From: Gemmatimonadota bacterium
Lineage (GTDB): Bacteria; Gemmatimonadota; Gemmatimonadetes; Gemmatimonadales; Gemmatimonadaceae
Length of the DNA stretch: 43,935 nt
Assembly: GCA_016871855.1 (NCBI GenBank)
Contig: VHBQ01000020.1
Coordinates: 1-43,935 of the forward strand
Direction: 5' to 3'
The position numbers and the translations under genes are program-made. A model generated the notes under the pieces. The model ran no database searches and was not told where the DNA came from. It worked only from the letters and a program-made list of their open reading frames with translations. Positions 7,970 through 17,504 of the stretch are shown here, piece after piece. Numbering within the stretch: the first letter of the stretch is position 1; each line of letters begins with the position of its first letter.

Positions 7970-8881
7970 GTGACCGGTTCGCCCCGCCTGCTCTTCGCCA
8001 GCCTCGCCGTTGCCACCTTCGTGGCCGCGGCCGCCGAGGCGTCGGGGCAGACGCTCGGGGCCACGCCTCCCGCCAGCGTGGAAGCGACGGCGGCCGACAC
8101 GATCTTCGGCCGCAGCGGCCGCCTGTTGGCCCGGTTCTTCGCGCCGCGCCGTTCGATGGAGGTCGAGCCCATCGCGCGCCTGTTCGGCGGACGCGAGGAA
8201 AAGAACGCCTCCACCGTGGCGGTGACCGACTCGACGAGCGGCCGCCAGATGTCGCTGATCACGCTGCGGCCCTTCACGGAGAAGGTGAACGGGCGGGTCG
8301 GCGACTACCACCTCGGCCGCTTCCCGGCGGAGAAGCGCCGGCCGCGTTCTGCGGCGTATGAGAATCCCGAGGGCTTCATCGAGGTCACGCTCGACAACAA
8401 GGACACCCCCGTCTCCGAGCACTTTCGCCTCGCCGACTTCCTCACGCACGATCAGCAGAACGTTTGGCCCAAGTACCTGGTGCTGCGTGAGGCGCTGGTG
8501 GACAAGCTCGAGTTGCTGATCGTGGAACTGCAGCGCCGCGGCGTGGACGCGCAACGCATCCGCATCATGAGCGGCTTCCGCTCACCGCAGTACAACCAGC
8601 GGGGCGTGAGAAGCGGCCGGGCGCTCGACAGCCGCCACCAGTACGGCGATGCCGCCGACATCATGGTGGACAACAACCGTGACAACCGCCTCGACGACCT
8701 CAACCGCGATGGCAAGGTGAACTCGAAGGACCTTCGCATCATGGTGGAGGCCGTCGAGTCGGTGGAGCGCCAGTATCCCGAGCTGATCGGGGGCATCGGC
8801 ATCTACCGCGCGACCCGGGCGCGCGGGCCGTTCATCCACGTGGACACGCGCGGTCAGCGCGCACGCTGGGGGCGGTACTAG
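7970..8881 (+). CDS. M15-type (Peptidase_M15/DUF882-like) D,D-carboxypeptidase-fold protein, copy 1
   Basis: 303 residues from the GTG at 7970. That start places a clean signal peptide (TGSPRLLFASLAVATFVAAA) at the N-terminus; a GTG at 7898 would add 24 uncharacteristic residues. The C-terminal half carries the zinc-peptidase pattern: SGFRSPQYN, then SRHQYGDAAD (H-x6-D), and a last His in FIHVDTRG. Between the Asp and final His is an acidic loop (NRDGKVNSKD) like half of an EF-hand. Such proteins cleave D-Ala-containing wall peptides. Copy 2 starts 2 bp after its stop. Confidence 0.82.
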   Translation: MTGSPRLLFASLAVATFVAAAAEASGQTLGATPPASVEATAADTIFGRSGRLLARFFAPRRSMEVEPIARLFGGREEKNASTVAVTDSTSGRQMSLITLRPFTEKVNGRVGDYHLGRFPAEKRRPRSAAYENPEGFIEVTLDNKDTPVSEHFRLADFLTHDQQNVWPKYLVLREALVDKLELLIVELQRRGVDAQRIRIMSGFRSPQYNQRGVRSGRALDSRHQYGDAADIMVDNNRDNRLDDLNRDGKVNSKDLRIMVEAVESVERQYPELIGGIGIYRATRARGPFIHVDTRGQRARWGRY

Positions 8882-8883
8882 CG

Positions 8884-9897
8884 GTGACGAGCCCCGGCCC
8901 ATCCGCCAACGGCGGATTCAAGGCCGGCTGGTGGGCGCTGCTGCTCGGTGCGCTGGCGCTCGCCGCGGCCGTCCTCCTCATCCTGCACCCGCCGCACTTG
9001 TTGCTCGCCTCGCCGTTCGCGCGCGAGTCGCGGGCGCCCGCGGTGTCCGCCTCCCCGGCGGTCTTCGGCCGCTCCGGGCAGGTGCGGGTCCAGATGGTCC
9101 TCCCCAACGAGCCGTTCGACTTTCCCCTCGAGGTACGCGGCGATCCAGGGAGCCTTGCCTACGCCTGGGTGCGCGCGCAGGACAGCGCCGCCGTCACGCC
9201 CACTCAGCCGCTCGTGGGATCCCGCGTCGTCGCCCCCGGATTCTCCGGCTTCTATCGGCTGGAAGTCGAAAGCGAGTCGGGGCGACGCCTGATTGACTCG
9301 ATCCTCGTCGCCGTGCTGGTGCCGTACTCGGCGAAGATCGGCCAGACGATCAATGGCTATCGCATCGGGAACTATCGCAGCGGCATCGAAAGCGACGCGC
9401 CGCCGCCCCCGCGGGGCTTCGTTGAGGTGACGCGGGAGTCGGCCGAGCTGCCGGTAAGCAAGCACCTGCGGCTCTCCGATTTCATCACGCACGATGACCA
9501 GCAGGATCGGTGGCCCAAGTACGTCGCGCTCGACGCCCGGGTGCTCGACAAGGTCGAACTGGTGATTGCCTACGTCGGCGCATTCCGCGGCGGGCGCAAC
9601 CGGACGGTGGAGGTCGACGTGCACTCCGGCTTCCGGTCACCCGTGCACAATCAGCGCGTGCCCCGGGCCGCGCGCGACAGCCGTCACCAGTACGGAGACG
9701 CCGCCGACCTCGCCATCGACGCCGACGGCGACGGGCGCGTGACGTACCGCGACGGGATGCTCGTCTCGCTGCAGGTCGAACAGGTCGAACGCGACTTCCC
9801 GCAGTACGTGGGCGGGCTCGGGCTCTACGGTAACCAGAACGGGGTGCCGTACGTACATATCGATGTGAGGGGGAGACGGGTGCGGTGGAAAGGCTGA
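8884..9897 (+). CDS. M15-type D,D-carboxypeptidase-fold protein, copy 2, membrane anchored
   Basis: 337 residues, GTG start 2 bp after copy 1. One N-terminal transmembrane helix (about residues 16-35), a beta-rich Ig-like middle segment (about 60-145), then the same catalytic domain as copy 1: LSDFITHDDQQDRWPKY, SGFRSPVHN, SRHQYGDAAD and YVHIDVRG. The insertion between the H-x6-D and final His reads DADGDGRVTYRD, a near-perfect calcium-binding EF-hand loop. A tandem duplication with divergent N-terminal anchors, one secreted and one membrane-held. Its TGA stop lies in the first unit of a heptad repeat. Confidence 0.82.
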   Translation: MTSPGPSANGGFKAGWWALLLGALALAAAVLLILHPPHLLLASPFARESRAPAVSASPAVFGRSGQVRVQMVLPNEPFDFPLEVRGDPGSLAYAWVRAQDSAAVTPTQPLVGSRVVAPGFSGFYRLEVESESGRRLIDSILVAVLVPYSAKIGQTINGYRIGNYRSGIESDAPPPPRGFVEVTRESAELPVSKHLRLSDFITHDDQQDRWPKYVALDARVLDKVELVIAYVGAFRGGRNRTVEVDVHSGFRSPVHNQRVPRAARDSRHQYGDAADLAIDADGDGRVTYRDGMLVSLQVEQVERDFPQYVGGLGLYGNQNGVPYVHIDVRGRRVRWKG

Positions 9898-9925
9898 CGG
9901 TGGACGGTTGACGGTGGACGGTGGA
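9895..9925 (+). repeat. Heptad tract, G-rich sense, at the stop of M15 copy 2
   Basis: Four full 7-bp units (TGACGGT, GGACGGT, TGACGGT, GGACGGT) plus a partial. The TGA stop of the upstream gene is the first three bases of the first unit. It is complementary to the tract at 9967-10001. Confidence 0.92.
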
Positions 9926-9966
9926 TTGAGTCTGCCTCCGCCGTGCTCGCTTCCTCCTTCGCGTCC

Positions 9967-10001
9967 ACCGTCTACCGTCCACCGTCCACCGTCGACCGTC
10001 A
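9967..10001 (+). repeat. Heptad tract, C-rich sense, upstream of a small hypothetical gene
   Basis: Five 7-bp units: ACCGTCT, ACCGTCC, ACCGTCC, ACCGTCG, ACCGTCA. Its reverse complement matches the tract at 9895-9925, so the two could pair across a ~40-nt loop. It ends 13 bp before the next ATG and abuts a TACACT box. Confidence 0.92.
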
Positions 10002-10003
10002 GC

Positions 10004-10009
10004 TACACT
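10004..10009 (+). promoter_or_regulatory. Possible -10 box of a leaderless promoter
   Basis: TACACT lies 5 bp before the ATG at 10015, which would place the transcription start at the start codon. The same 5-bp spacing is seen for TACAAT at 10494-10499. No good -35 is visible because heptad repeats occupy that position. This is inference from spacing only. Confidence 0.35.
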
Positions 10010-10014
10010 CTTCC

Positions 10015-10470
10015 ATGAACCCAAACCTTCGCGACCGCATCACCCGCAAGCTCGAGTCGCTCCCCGACGACCGCGGCTACCAGATCCTCGACTACGTGGA
10101 GTTCCTCGAGTCGAAGTACGCTGAACGACAGGCGCCGCCGGCGAATGTCTTCACGCGGTTCGCCGAGGGGGTCGAGGACGCGATGCGCGCCGGCCGGCTC
10201 TCGACGCAGACGATCACCCAGACGATGGACCTGATGAACAAGGCGATGGGGGTCCTGAACGGCGTGACGGCCGCTGGATCCTCGCTGGCCAATGACCTGG
10301 TCAGCACCGCCAGCGAGATCGCCACGAACCCGCTGCAGAAGCCGCCGGCGTCAGGCGGGCAGGGGACCATGCCGACCTCGTCGCTGCCGCCGAATGCCCC
10401 CCCAGCGCCAGCGACCGCGGCGCCCAACGAGCCGAAGGCGCCCGACACGCCCCCGCCGCCGACGAAGCCC

Positions 10471-10473
<3 letters not shown>
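10015..10473 (+). CDS. Small hypothetical protein with Pro/Ala-rich tail
   Basis: 152 residues. The N-terminal ~45 residues (DRITRKLESLPDDRGYQILDYVEFLESKYAERQ) are helical and charged, resembling short DUF2281-like domains found in small regulatory or toxin-antitoxin proteins. Residues about 50-100 contain an amphipathic helix (MDLMNKAMGVLNGV), and the last ~45 are disordered Pro/Ala/Thr. The ATG at 10015 is chosen because upstream codons translate the heptad repeat. No partner toxin is next to it. Function unknown. Confidence 0.65.
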
Positions 10474-12048
<1,575 letters not shown>

Positions 12049-12053
12049 GCGGG

Positions 12054-12074
12054 TGACGGCAGACGGTTGACGGC
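12054..12074 (+). repeat. Heptad tract, G-rich sense, after guaB
   Basis: Three 7-bp units: TGACGGC, AGACGGT, TGACGGC, beginning 5 bp after the guaB stop. Confidence 0.85.
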
Positions 12075-12102
12075 CCCCTCGCACGGCGCATCGGTTATCT
12101 TA

Positions 12103-12132
12103 GCGGCGGCCCCCGATTCCGGGGGCCGCCGC
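12103..12132 (+). promoter_or_regulatory. Perfect 13-bp hairpin just upstream of nrnA
   Basis: Arms at 12103-12115 (GCGGCGGCCCCCG) and 12120-12132 are perfectly complementary around an ATTC tetraloop. It ends 9 bp before the ATG at 12142 and follows a TATCTT box at 12096-12101. It could terminate guaB transcripts or, since it lies where a ribosome-binding site would be, hold back nrnA translation. Confidence 0.65.
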
Positions 12133-12141
12133 CTGCTTGCC

Positions 12142-13167
12142 ATGACATCAGACCTCTTCATCGTTCCGCCCCAGCGCCGCGCCGACATCGAGCGGCTGCT
12201 CGCCGAGCTGACGCCCGGCCAGACCGTCGCGCTCTCGACGCACATCAACGCCGACGGCGATGGGTGCGGATCGGAAGCGGCGCTCGCCGGACTGCTCGCC
12301 CAGAAGGGCATCACGGCGTTCGTCGTGAACCCCACGCCCTGGCCGGCGATGTTTCGCTTCTTGCTGGAGGAGGGTGGCATCGCCGACCGCAGCGCGGAGG
12401 GCGCCAAGGCCCTCGCCTCGGCCGATCGGCTGATTGTCCTCGACATCAGTGACGTGCGCCGGCTCGGGCAGTTGGCAGACGCGGTTCGCGCGCTTCCCAA
12501 GCCACCACTGGTCATTGATCATCACCTCCCCGGCGACGAACCGCCCGGGACGATCCACGTCACCGACACGTTGGCGTGCGCAACGGGAGAGCTGGTGTAC
12601 GACGTAGCGTGCGTGCTGGGCGGCACCCTCACGCCGCCCATCGCGACGGCCATCTACACGGCCATGCTCACCGATACCGGGGGCTTTCGCTTTGCCAACA
12701 CGTCGCCGCGCTGCCATGCGGTGGCGGCGGAACTGCTCGCCGCGGGCGTGGATCCGGAGAGCATGTACCGGCGCATTTACGCGTCGGTCCCGCGCGGGCG
12801 CCTGGCCCTGATCCGTGACGCCCTGGAGACCCTTGGCGTCGATGAAGGGTATGGATTGTCGTGGGTTGATGTGCACAACGGACTACTCGACCGTCACAAT
12901 GTGACGGCCGAGGATCTTGACGGGGTGGCCGAGTACCCCCGATCTATTGAGGGGACGAGACTCGCCCTGCTGTTCCGGGACCTGGGTCACGGAAAGGTGA
13001 AGGTGTCGTTCCGTAGTGTGGGAGACGTGGACAGCAATACGCTCGCCCGCCGGTTCGGCGGCGGGGGGCATGCGAGGGCGTCCGGGGCGCTGGTGGCCGG
13101 GACGCTGGAGGAGGTGCGGACGCGGGTGCTCGAAGAGGCACGCGCGTTCATCGGCCGTCGCGGGTGA
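12142..13167 (+). CDS. nrnA: DHH/DHHA1-family phosphoesterase, NrnA-like oligoribonuclease/pAp phosphatase
   Basis: 341 residues. DHH motifs are present in order: STHINADGDGCGSEAAL (motif I), LDISDVRRLG (II), DHHLPGD (III) and the TAMLTDTGGFRF segment. The C-terminal DHHA1 substrate-binding domain ends in GGGGHARASGA. NrnA-type enzymes degrade nanoRNA and dephosphorylate pAp; a role on cyclic dinucleotide products is also possible in the family. ATG at 12142 is preferred over an upstream TTG that would translate the hairpin. Followed directly by pseudopilin genes. Confidence 0.88.
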   Translation: MTSDLFIVPPQRRADIERLLAELTPGQTVALSTHINADGDGCGSEAALAGLLAQKGITAFVVNPTPWPAMFRFLLEEGGIADRSAEGAKALASADRLIVLDISDVRRLGQLADAVRALPKPPLVIDHHLPGDEPPGTIHVTDTLACATGELVYDVACVLGGTLTPPIATAIYTAMLTDTGGFRFANTSPRCHAVAAELLAAGVDPESMYRRIYASVPRGRLALIRDALETLGVDEGYGLSWVDVHNGLLDRHNVTAEDLDGVAEYPRSIEGTRLALLFRDLGHGKVKVSFRSVGDVDSNTLARRFGGGGHARASGALVAGTLEEVRTRVLEEARAFIGRRG

Positions 13168-13223
13168 CCGCGGCGGGTGCGGTACGGGCGGATCGCTTCG
13201 CCCCCGGGAAGCGGAGGCCAGGG

Positions 13224-13688
13224 ATGAGCCAACAGATGACGCGGCGGCGCTGCGCTCGCGATGGCTTCACGGCGATCGAGATGCTGATTGTGGTGGTCGT
13301 CATTGGCGTGATGGCGGCGACGGTGATGCCGCGCATCAGCCGCATCGTGGCCGAGGAACGCGTGCGCAAGCTGCAAGGCGCTGTCGCGACCGACCTGGAG
13401 CTGGCCTTCGCGCTGGCGAGCCGCCAGCGCAAGCCGGTGACGGTGACCTATAACATCGGAACGAAGACGCTGAACATCACGAACGTGGCCAACGGTACCG
13501 TGCTGAAGTCGCGCTACCTCGGCCAGAGCCAGACGTTTTCCACGACCGCCGTCACGTTCACTCCGTCGGCTGGCATCACCGTCTTCCCGGCCGGACTCGC
13601 CACCGCGGCGTGCACAGTGACGGTGAGCAACGGCAGCTTCACGCGCCGCATCGCGGTGACCCGCGCCGGCCTGGTGACCAAGTCATGA
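13224..13688 (+). CDS. Type II secretion/type IV pilus prepilin, GspH/FimT-like
   Basis: 154 residues. A class III prepilin signal is clear: basic leader MSQQMTRRRCARDG, then FTAIEMLIVVVVIG with cleavage expected between Gly and Phe and Glu at +5. The long N-terminal helix is followed by a beta-rich head with many Thr and Val. The ATG at 13224 follows a GGAGGC-type ribosome-binding site; a GTG at 13164 overlapping nrnA is less likely. First of four overlapping pilin-type genes, matching minor pseudopilin operons (H-I-J-K order). Confidence 0.82.
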   Translation: MSQQMTRRRCARDGFTAIEMLIVVVVIGVMAATVMPRISRIVAEERVRKLQGAVATDLELAFALASRQRKPVTVTYNIGTKTLNITNVANGTVLKSRYLGQSQTFSTTAVTFTPSAGITVFPAGLATAACTVTVSNGSFTRRIAVTRAGLVTKS

Positions 13689-14074
13689 CGCGGCTTCGCG
13701 CACGTCGCGGCGCCGGCCTCGCCGAAATCCTGCTGGCGATGGTGATCTTCTCGCTGGTTGCGACGTCGTACGCGGCCGTGACCCTGCGCTACGCGACGCG
13801 GATGAAGACCATCAGCGCCGGCGCCGCGCGCTCGGCGGCGCTCGCCGAGTACGTCAATCGGCTGATGGCCGTTCCGGTGGATTCGCTGGCGGCGCGCGCC
13901 GGCACGTTTACGACCACGACGGGGCCGTTCCCCAACACCCGCACCATCACGGTGACGGTCAGCGGCAACACGCGCACGGTGCGCCTGGTGCTCACCCCCG
14001 CGAAGACTTACATCAAGCCCGACACGGTGATCCTCACGCGCATCAAGAAATACGAGGGGAACCCGCTCACATGA
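13685..14074 (+). CDS. Minor pseudopilin, GspI/PilV-like
   Basis: 129 residues, ATGA overlap with the previous gene. The leader MTRLRARRG is followed by AGLAEILLAMVIFSLVATSY: cleavage after Gly leaves Ala at +1 and Glu at +5, an atypical but functional-looking N-terminus. A short beta-rich C-terminal domain ends in KKYEGNPLT. Position second in the cluster and small size fit the GspI/PilV role. Sequence alone does not say whether it serves a pilus or a secretion pseudopilus. Confidence 0.75.
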   Translation: MTRLRARRGAGLAEILLAMVIFSLVATSYAAVTLRYATRMKTISAGAARSAALAEYVNRLMAVPVDSLAARAGTFTTTTGPFPNTRTITVTVSGNTRTVRLVLTPAKTYIKPDTVILTRIKKYEGNPLT

Positions 14075-14910
14075 CCGGCGCTCGCGTCCATCGCCGCGCC
14101 CGGCGCGGCTTCTCGCTTGTCGAGCTGATCATCACGCTCATCCTGGTGTCGATCATCGGCGCGGCGGCGGGCCGTCTGCTGATGAGCCAGACGCGCTTCT
14201 ACTCCCGACTCGCGAGCCAGAAGGACGCGCGGTCGGTGACTCGCGTGGCGCGCAACATCATCCAGACCGAGCTCGCGATGGTCCAGGCAGGCGGTGGCGT
14301 GGTGGCGGCCTCCAACGACTCCATTCGCGTGCGGATGCCGATCGCATGGGGGGTCTTCTGCTCGAGCAGCACCATCATGCGGCTCCCCGTGGACTCGGCG
14401 ATGCGGGCGATGGCGACGTACGAGGGGTACGCAATCAAGGACACGACCGCGACGGGGACGTATACCTACACGTCCGCGAGCAGCGCCCCCACGACGGGAA
14501 CGGCCACCAACTGTACCAGCTCGCCTTACAACATCACGGCGCCGACGAACGGCGTGTACCTGTCGCTGTCGCCGACGGCGACTGCCACGCCGGGGTCGCC
14601 GGTCTTTCTCTTCCAAATTGTCACCTATCGGTTCGGCTCCTCGGGCATCGTGAGCGGGAAGCGCGGACTGTTCCGGCGCATCGGCAACGGGGCGGCGGAG
14701 GAGATCCTGGCTCCGTTCGACACCTCGGCGAAGTTCCGCTATTACAACCTTTTTAGCGACACCGCCCAGACGACGGTGCCGACGCTTGCCAACATCCGGG
14801 GCGTGGAGTTGATGCTCGACGCCCAGAGCGTCAACCGGGCGAGCGGCCAGGCGAATCCGGAGTCGGTGAGCATCAAGACGGCGATCTTCTTCCGCAACAG
14901 GGTGGACTAA
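14071..14910 (+). CDS. Minor pseudopilin, GspJ/PilW-like
   Basis: 279 residues, ATGA overlap. Leader MTGARVHRRARRG then FSLVELIITLILVSIIGAAAG, a textbook prepilin N-terminus with Glu at +5. The large head domain includes SVTRVARNIIQTELAMVQ, a Ser/Thr-rich stretch (about 128-165) and a C-terminal strand LANIRGVELMLDAQS, as in PilW/GspJ proteins. Two cysteines (CSSST and NCTSS) may form a disulfide. Third in the cluster. Confidence 0.8.
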   Translation: MTGARVHRRARRGFSLVELIITLILVSIIGAAAGRLLMSQTRFYSRLASQKDARSVTRVARNIIQTELAMVQAGGGVVAASNDSIRVRMPIAWGVFCSSSTIMRLPVDSAMRAMATYEGYAIKDTTATGTYTYTSASSAPTTGTATNCTSSPYNITAPTNGVYLSLSPTATATPGSPVFLFQIVTYRFGSSGIVSGKRGLFRRIGNGAAEEILAPFDTSAKFRYYNLFSDTAQTTVPTLANIRGVELMLDAQSVNRASGQANPESVSIKTAIFFRNRVD

Positions 14911-16115
14911 TGCGCGACAACCCAGTGCAGGGGAACGGGCACAGAACGATGCGGCGCATGCATCGCGACGAGAGCGCCGCTGCGCCGCGGCATGGCATGG
15001 CGCTGCCGATGGTCATCGTGGTCCTTCTCGTGCTGGCCGCCAGCTTCGCGGGCGGCGTGGCGCTGGCGCGTGGTGAGCGGGCGCTGGATGACGCGGGAAA
15101 GTCCACGCTCGTGGCGCAGTCGTATGCGGAGACGGGGCTCGAGAGACTGACCTCGGACCGCGGAGCGCTCGGATTGTCGGGTATGCCGGGAACCTCCGAC
15201 TCGACGCGCGTGACGGTCTCAGGGGGCTACTACGACGTGATCACGACGCGCCTCCGCCCGGCGAGCGGCGTCACGGTTCCGGCGATCTACTATCTCCGGT
15301 CGCACGCGGTGGTGACGCAGTCCGGCGTCGCTGGCGCGCCGTCAGCCGAGTACACGGTCACGGCGCTGGCCACGTGGTTGAATGGAACGATGACCGTGCA
15401 GAGCGCGCTGACGGGCTACAACGGCACGACGAAGTCGGGCGCGGCGGGGGCGATCAGCGGCGCGGACGAATGCTCCGTGGCGAGTGGTGGAACCGGCGAT
15501 ACGCTTCCAGCAGTCGCCGTGCCCGCCACGGCGTCGAATGGCGGCTCGGGGTATCAGGGGAGCACGGCGCCGCTCGTGGGTGATCCGCTCATCCAGACGA
15601 TCGGGGCGACGCCGGCGGCGGCCGCGGCGTCCTCGCCCATCGATTGGCCGGCCATCTACGACGGAACGGCCATCGCGCCAACCTTCACTTCTGACTGGCA
15701 GGGGAATGGCTTCCCATCGCAGGCCTGGTTTGCCGCCAACCCGACGACGTTCCCGGTCATCTTCATCCAGAACGGTCCGCCGAACGCGGGCAACGAGTTC
15801 GTGCTCGGTGAGTTTGGGCGCGGAATGCTCATCGTGCAGGACGACATTCGGCTCAACGGCAACACCGCCGGATGGGACGGCATCCTGCTCGTAGGCGGGC
15901 GAATTCGCACCAATGGCTCCAACCGCGTATCCGGTGCGACGGTGGCCGGTCTGAACACGCAGTTGGGTGTCACATCGCTGCCGTCCGACATTAACGACCT
16001 CAATGGTACCAAGGCCTTCCTGTACAACTCCTGCAACGTGTCGCAGGCCGTGGCGGGGATGGGTTCGTTGCGCGTGTACAAGAATACGTGGACGAACAAC
16101 TTCAAGACGTATTAG
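14910..16115 (+). CDS. PilX/GspK-like tip pseudopilin or pilus assembly protein
   Basis: 401 residues; its ATG shares the last A of the previous TAA. After a long basic leader, RHG is followed by MALPMVIVVLLVLAASFAGGVALARGE: a prepilin-like helix without Glu at +5, as expected for GspK/PilX proteins that sit at the tip. Then comes LVAQSYAETGLERL, typical of PilX, and a large Gly/Ser/Asn-rich beta domain with two widely spaced cysteines (DECSV and NSCNV). Closes the four-gene cluster. Confidence 0.72.
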   Translation: MRDNPVQGNGHRTMRRMHRDESAAAPRHGMALPMVIVVLLVLAASFAGGVALARGERALDDAGKSTLVAQSYAETGLERLTSDRGALGLSGMPGTSDSTRVTVSGGYYDVITTRLRPASGVTVPAIYYLRSHAVVTQSGVAGAPSAEYTVTALATWLNGTMTVQSALTGYNGTTKSGAAGAISGADECSVASGGTGDTLPAVAVPATASNGGSGYQGSTAPLVGDPLIQTIGATPAAAAASSPIDWPAIYDGTAIAPTFTSDWQGNGFPSQAWFAANPTTFPVIFIQNGPPNAGNEFVLGEFGRGMLIVQDDIRLNGNTAGWDGILLVGGRIRTNGSNRVSGATVAGLNTQLGVTSLPSDINDLNGTKAFLYNSCNVSQAVAGMGSLRVYKNTWTNNFKTY

Positions 16116-16126
16116 GCGAGGGAGGA

Positions 16127-16149
16127 GGGAGGGGGGCGGGGTGCGGGGG
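16127..16149 (+). repeat. G-tract run with quadruplex potential after the pilin operon
   Basis: Four runs of three or more G separated by loops of 1-3 bases (GGG-A-GGGGGG-C-GGGG-TGC-GGGGG). It starts 11 bp after the operon stop, on the coding strand. Quadruplex formation is a prediction from pattern only. Confidence 0.55.
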
Positions 16150-16182
16150 TTTGGTGAGGAGGGAGGCGCGAAGGAACGAGGG

Positions 16183-16205
16183 AGGGGGAGCGAGATGCTC
16201 CCCCT
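16183..16205 (+). terminator. Hairpin terminator candidate after the pilin operon
   Basis: Perfect 9-bp stem AGGGGGAGC/GCTCCCCCT with a GAGAT loop, about 70 bp after the last stop. Downstream bases are only weakly T-rich, so termination efficiency is uncertain. Confidence 0.5.
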
Positions 16206-16236
16206 CTGGCGTTTCGACACCACCGGCCGCGCATCC

Positions 16237-16271
16237 ACCGTCCACCGTCCACCGTCTACCGTCTACCGTCT
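16237..16271 (+). repeat. Heptad tract, C-rich sense, upstream of mrp
   Basis: Five 7-bp units: ACCGTCC twice then ACCGTCT three times. It lies 39 bp before the Mrp ATG, and a TATCCT box follows at 16281-16286 at -10-like distance, so the repeat would occupy the -35 region. Confidence 0.92.
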
Positions 16272-16310
16272 GCCTCTGCGTATCCTTCTAGCTCCCATTC
16301 ACAACGACCT

Positions 16311-17396
16311 ATGTCCGAGCCTCTCACCGCGCGTGTCTCCGCCGCGCTGAAGAAGATCATCAACGCCCGCACGGGCGCTGACCTCGTGTCGAGCGAGCAG
16401 GTGGCCAACATCGCCGTCACGCTCGACGGCAAGGTACAGGTGGACCTCCACCTCGCGGCGGCCGATGATGCCACGCTGGCCCGCACGGTGCGCCAGGCGA
16501 TTGAACAAGTCGCCGGCGTCACCGACGTCCGCGTGAACGTGCGCGACGCGAACCAACCGACCGCCGCGGAACCGCCGGCGAAGGCGCCGCGACCGCTCCC
16601 CGTAATGAACCAGGCCCCCGCCCAGCCCTCGGCGCCGCAACCGGTGGTCTATCCGCATCTCGGCAAGATCGTCGCGGTCTCCTCGGGGAAGGGCGGAGTC
16701 GGCAAGTCCACAGTGACCGTGAACCTCGCGGTCTCGCTCGCCCAGCAGGGCAAGCGCGTCGGCATCCTCGACGCCGACATCTACGGCCCGAACCTCCCCA
16801 TCATGCTCGGCGTCAACGCCCCGCCGATGGTGGAGAACGAGCAGATCATCCCGCTCGAGGCGCACGGCGTGAAGGTCATCTCGCTGGGCTTCCTCATCGA
16901 GCGCGACCAGCCGGCCATCTGGCGCGGGCCCATCGTGATGAAGATCGTCACGCAGTTCCTGCGCGATGTGGCCTGGGGCCAACTCGACTACCTGCTGGTG
17001 GACATGCCCCCGGGAACCGGCGACGCGCAGCTCTCGCTGGTGCAGGCGGCGAAGATTGCCGGCGCGGTCATCGTCACCACGCCGCAAGAAGTCGCCATCG
17101 GCGACGCCCTGCGCGGCGCGAAGATGTTCGAACGCGTCGGCGTGCCGGTGCTTGGGATCGTCGAGAACATGAGCTGGTTCGAGTCGCCGGAAACGGGGAA
17201 GCCGATGGCGATCTTCGGTTCGGGCGGCGGCCAGCGCCTCGCCGATGAGCTTGGCGTGCCGCTGCTCGGGCAGGTGCCCCTGCATCCGCCGGTGCTCGAA
17301 GGCGGCGACACGGGGCGCCCGATTGTCGTCGCCGATCCGGGGTGCAGCGCGGCGAAGCGGCTCAGCGACGTGGCGGTCAAGATCGCGGCGCGCTAG
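16311..17396 (+). CDS. mrp: Mrp/ApbC/NBP35-family iron-sulfur carrier ATPase, cysteine-less variant
   Basis: 361 residues. Residues 1-85 form a DUF59/MIP18-like domain (LTARVSAALKKI to GVTDVRVNV); a Pro/Ala linker follows; the ATPase begins at about residue 120 with a deviant Walker A VSSGKGGVGKST. DADIYGPNLPIMLG, the DYLLVDMPPGTGD Walker B and ENMSWF are conserved. Family members bridge an Fe-S cluster between subunits with CPxC after NMSxF; here the segment reads ESPETG, with neither cysteine. DUF59 also lacks the usual conserved Cys. Likely an ATPase in Fe-S protein maturation or a repurposed derivative. Confidence 0.88.
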   Translation: MSEPLTARVSAALKKIINARTGADLVSSEQVANIAVTLDGKVQVDLHLAAADDATLARTVRQAIEQVAGVTDVRVNVRDANQPTAAEPPAKAPRPLPVMNQAPAQPSAPQPVVYPHLGKIVAVSSGKGGVGKSTVTVNLAVSLAQQGKRVGILDADIYGPNLPIMLGVNAPPMVENEQIIPLEAHGVKVISLGFLIERDQPAIWRGPIVMKIVTQFLRDVAWGQLDYLLVDMPPGTGDAQLSLVQAAKIAGAVIVTTPQEVAIGDALRGAKMFERVGVPVLGIVENMSWFESPETGKPMAIFGSGGGQRLADELGVPLLGQVPLHPPVLEGGDTGRPIVVADPGCSAAKRLSDVAVKIAAR

Positions 17397-17504
17397 CGCC
17401 GGCGTCCCGGGCCGCGCGGCGTCCACCGGGAGCGAGGCGCCACCGTGGCCGCAGCGGGTCGGGGCGGCCCTTGTGTACGGGCTGCCTCCGCACAATTTGC
17501 GCCC

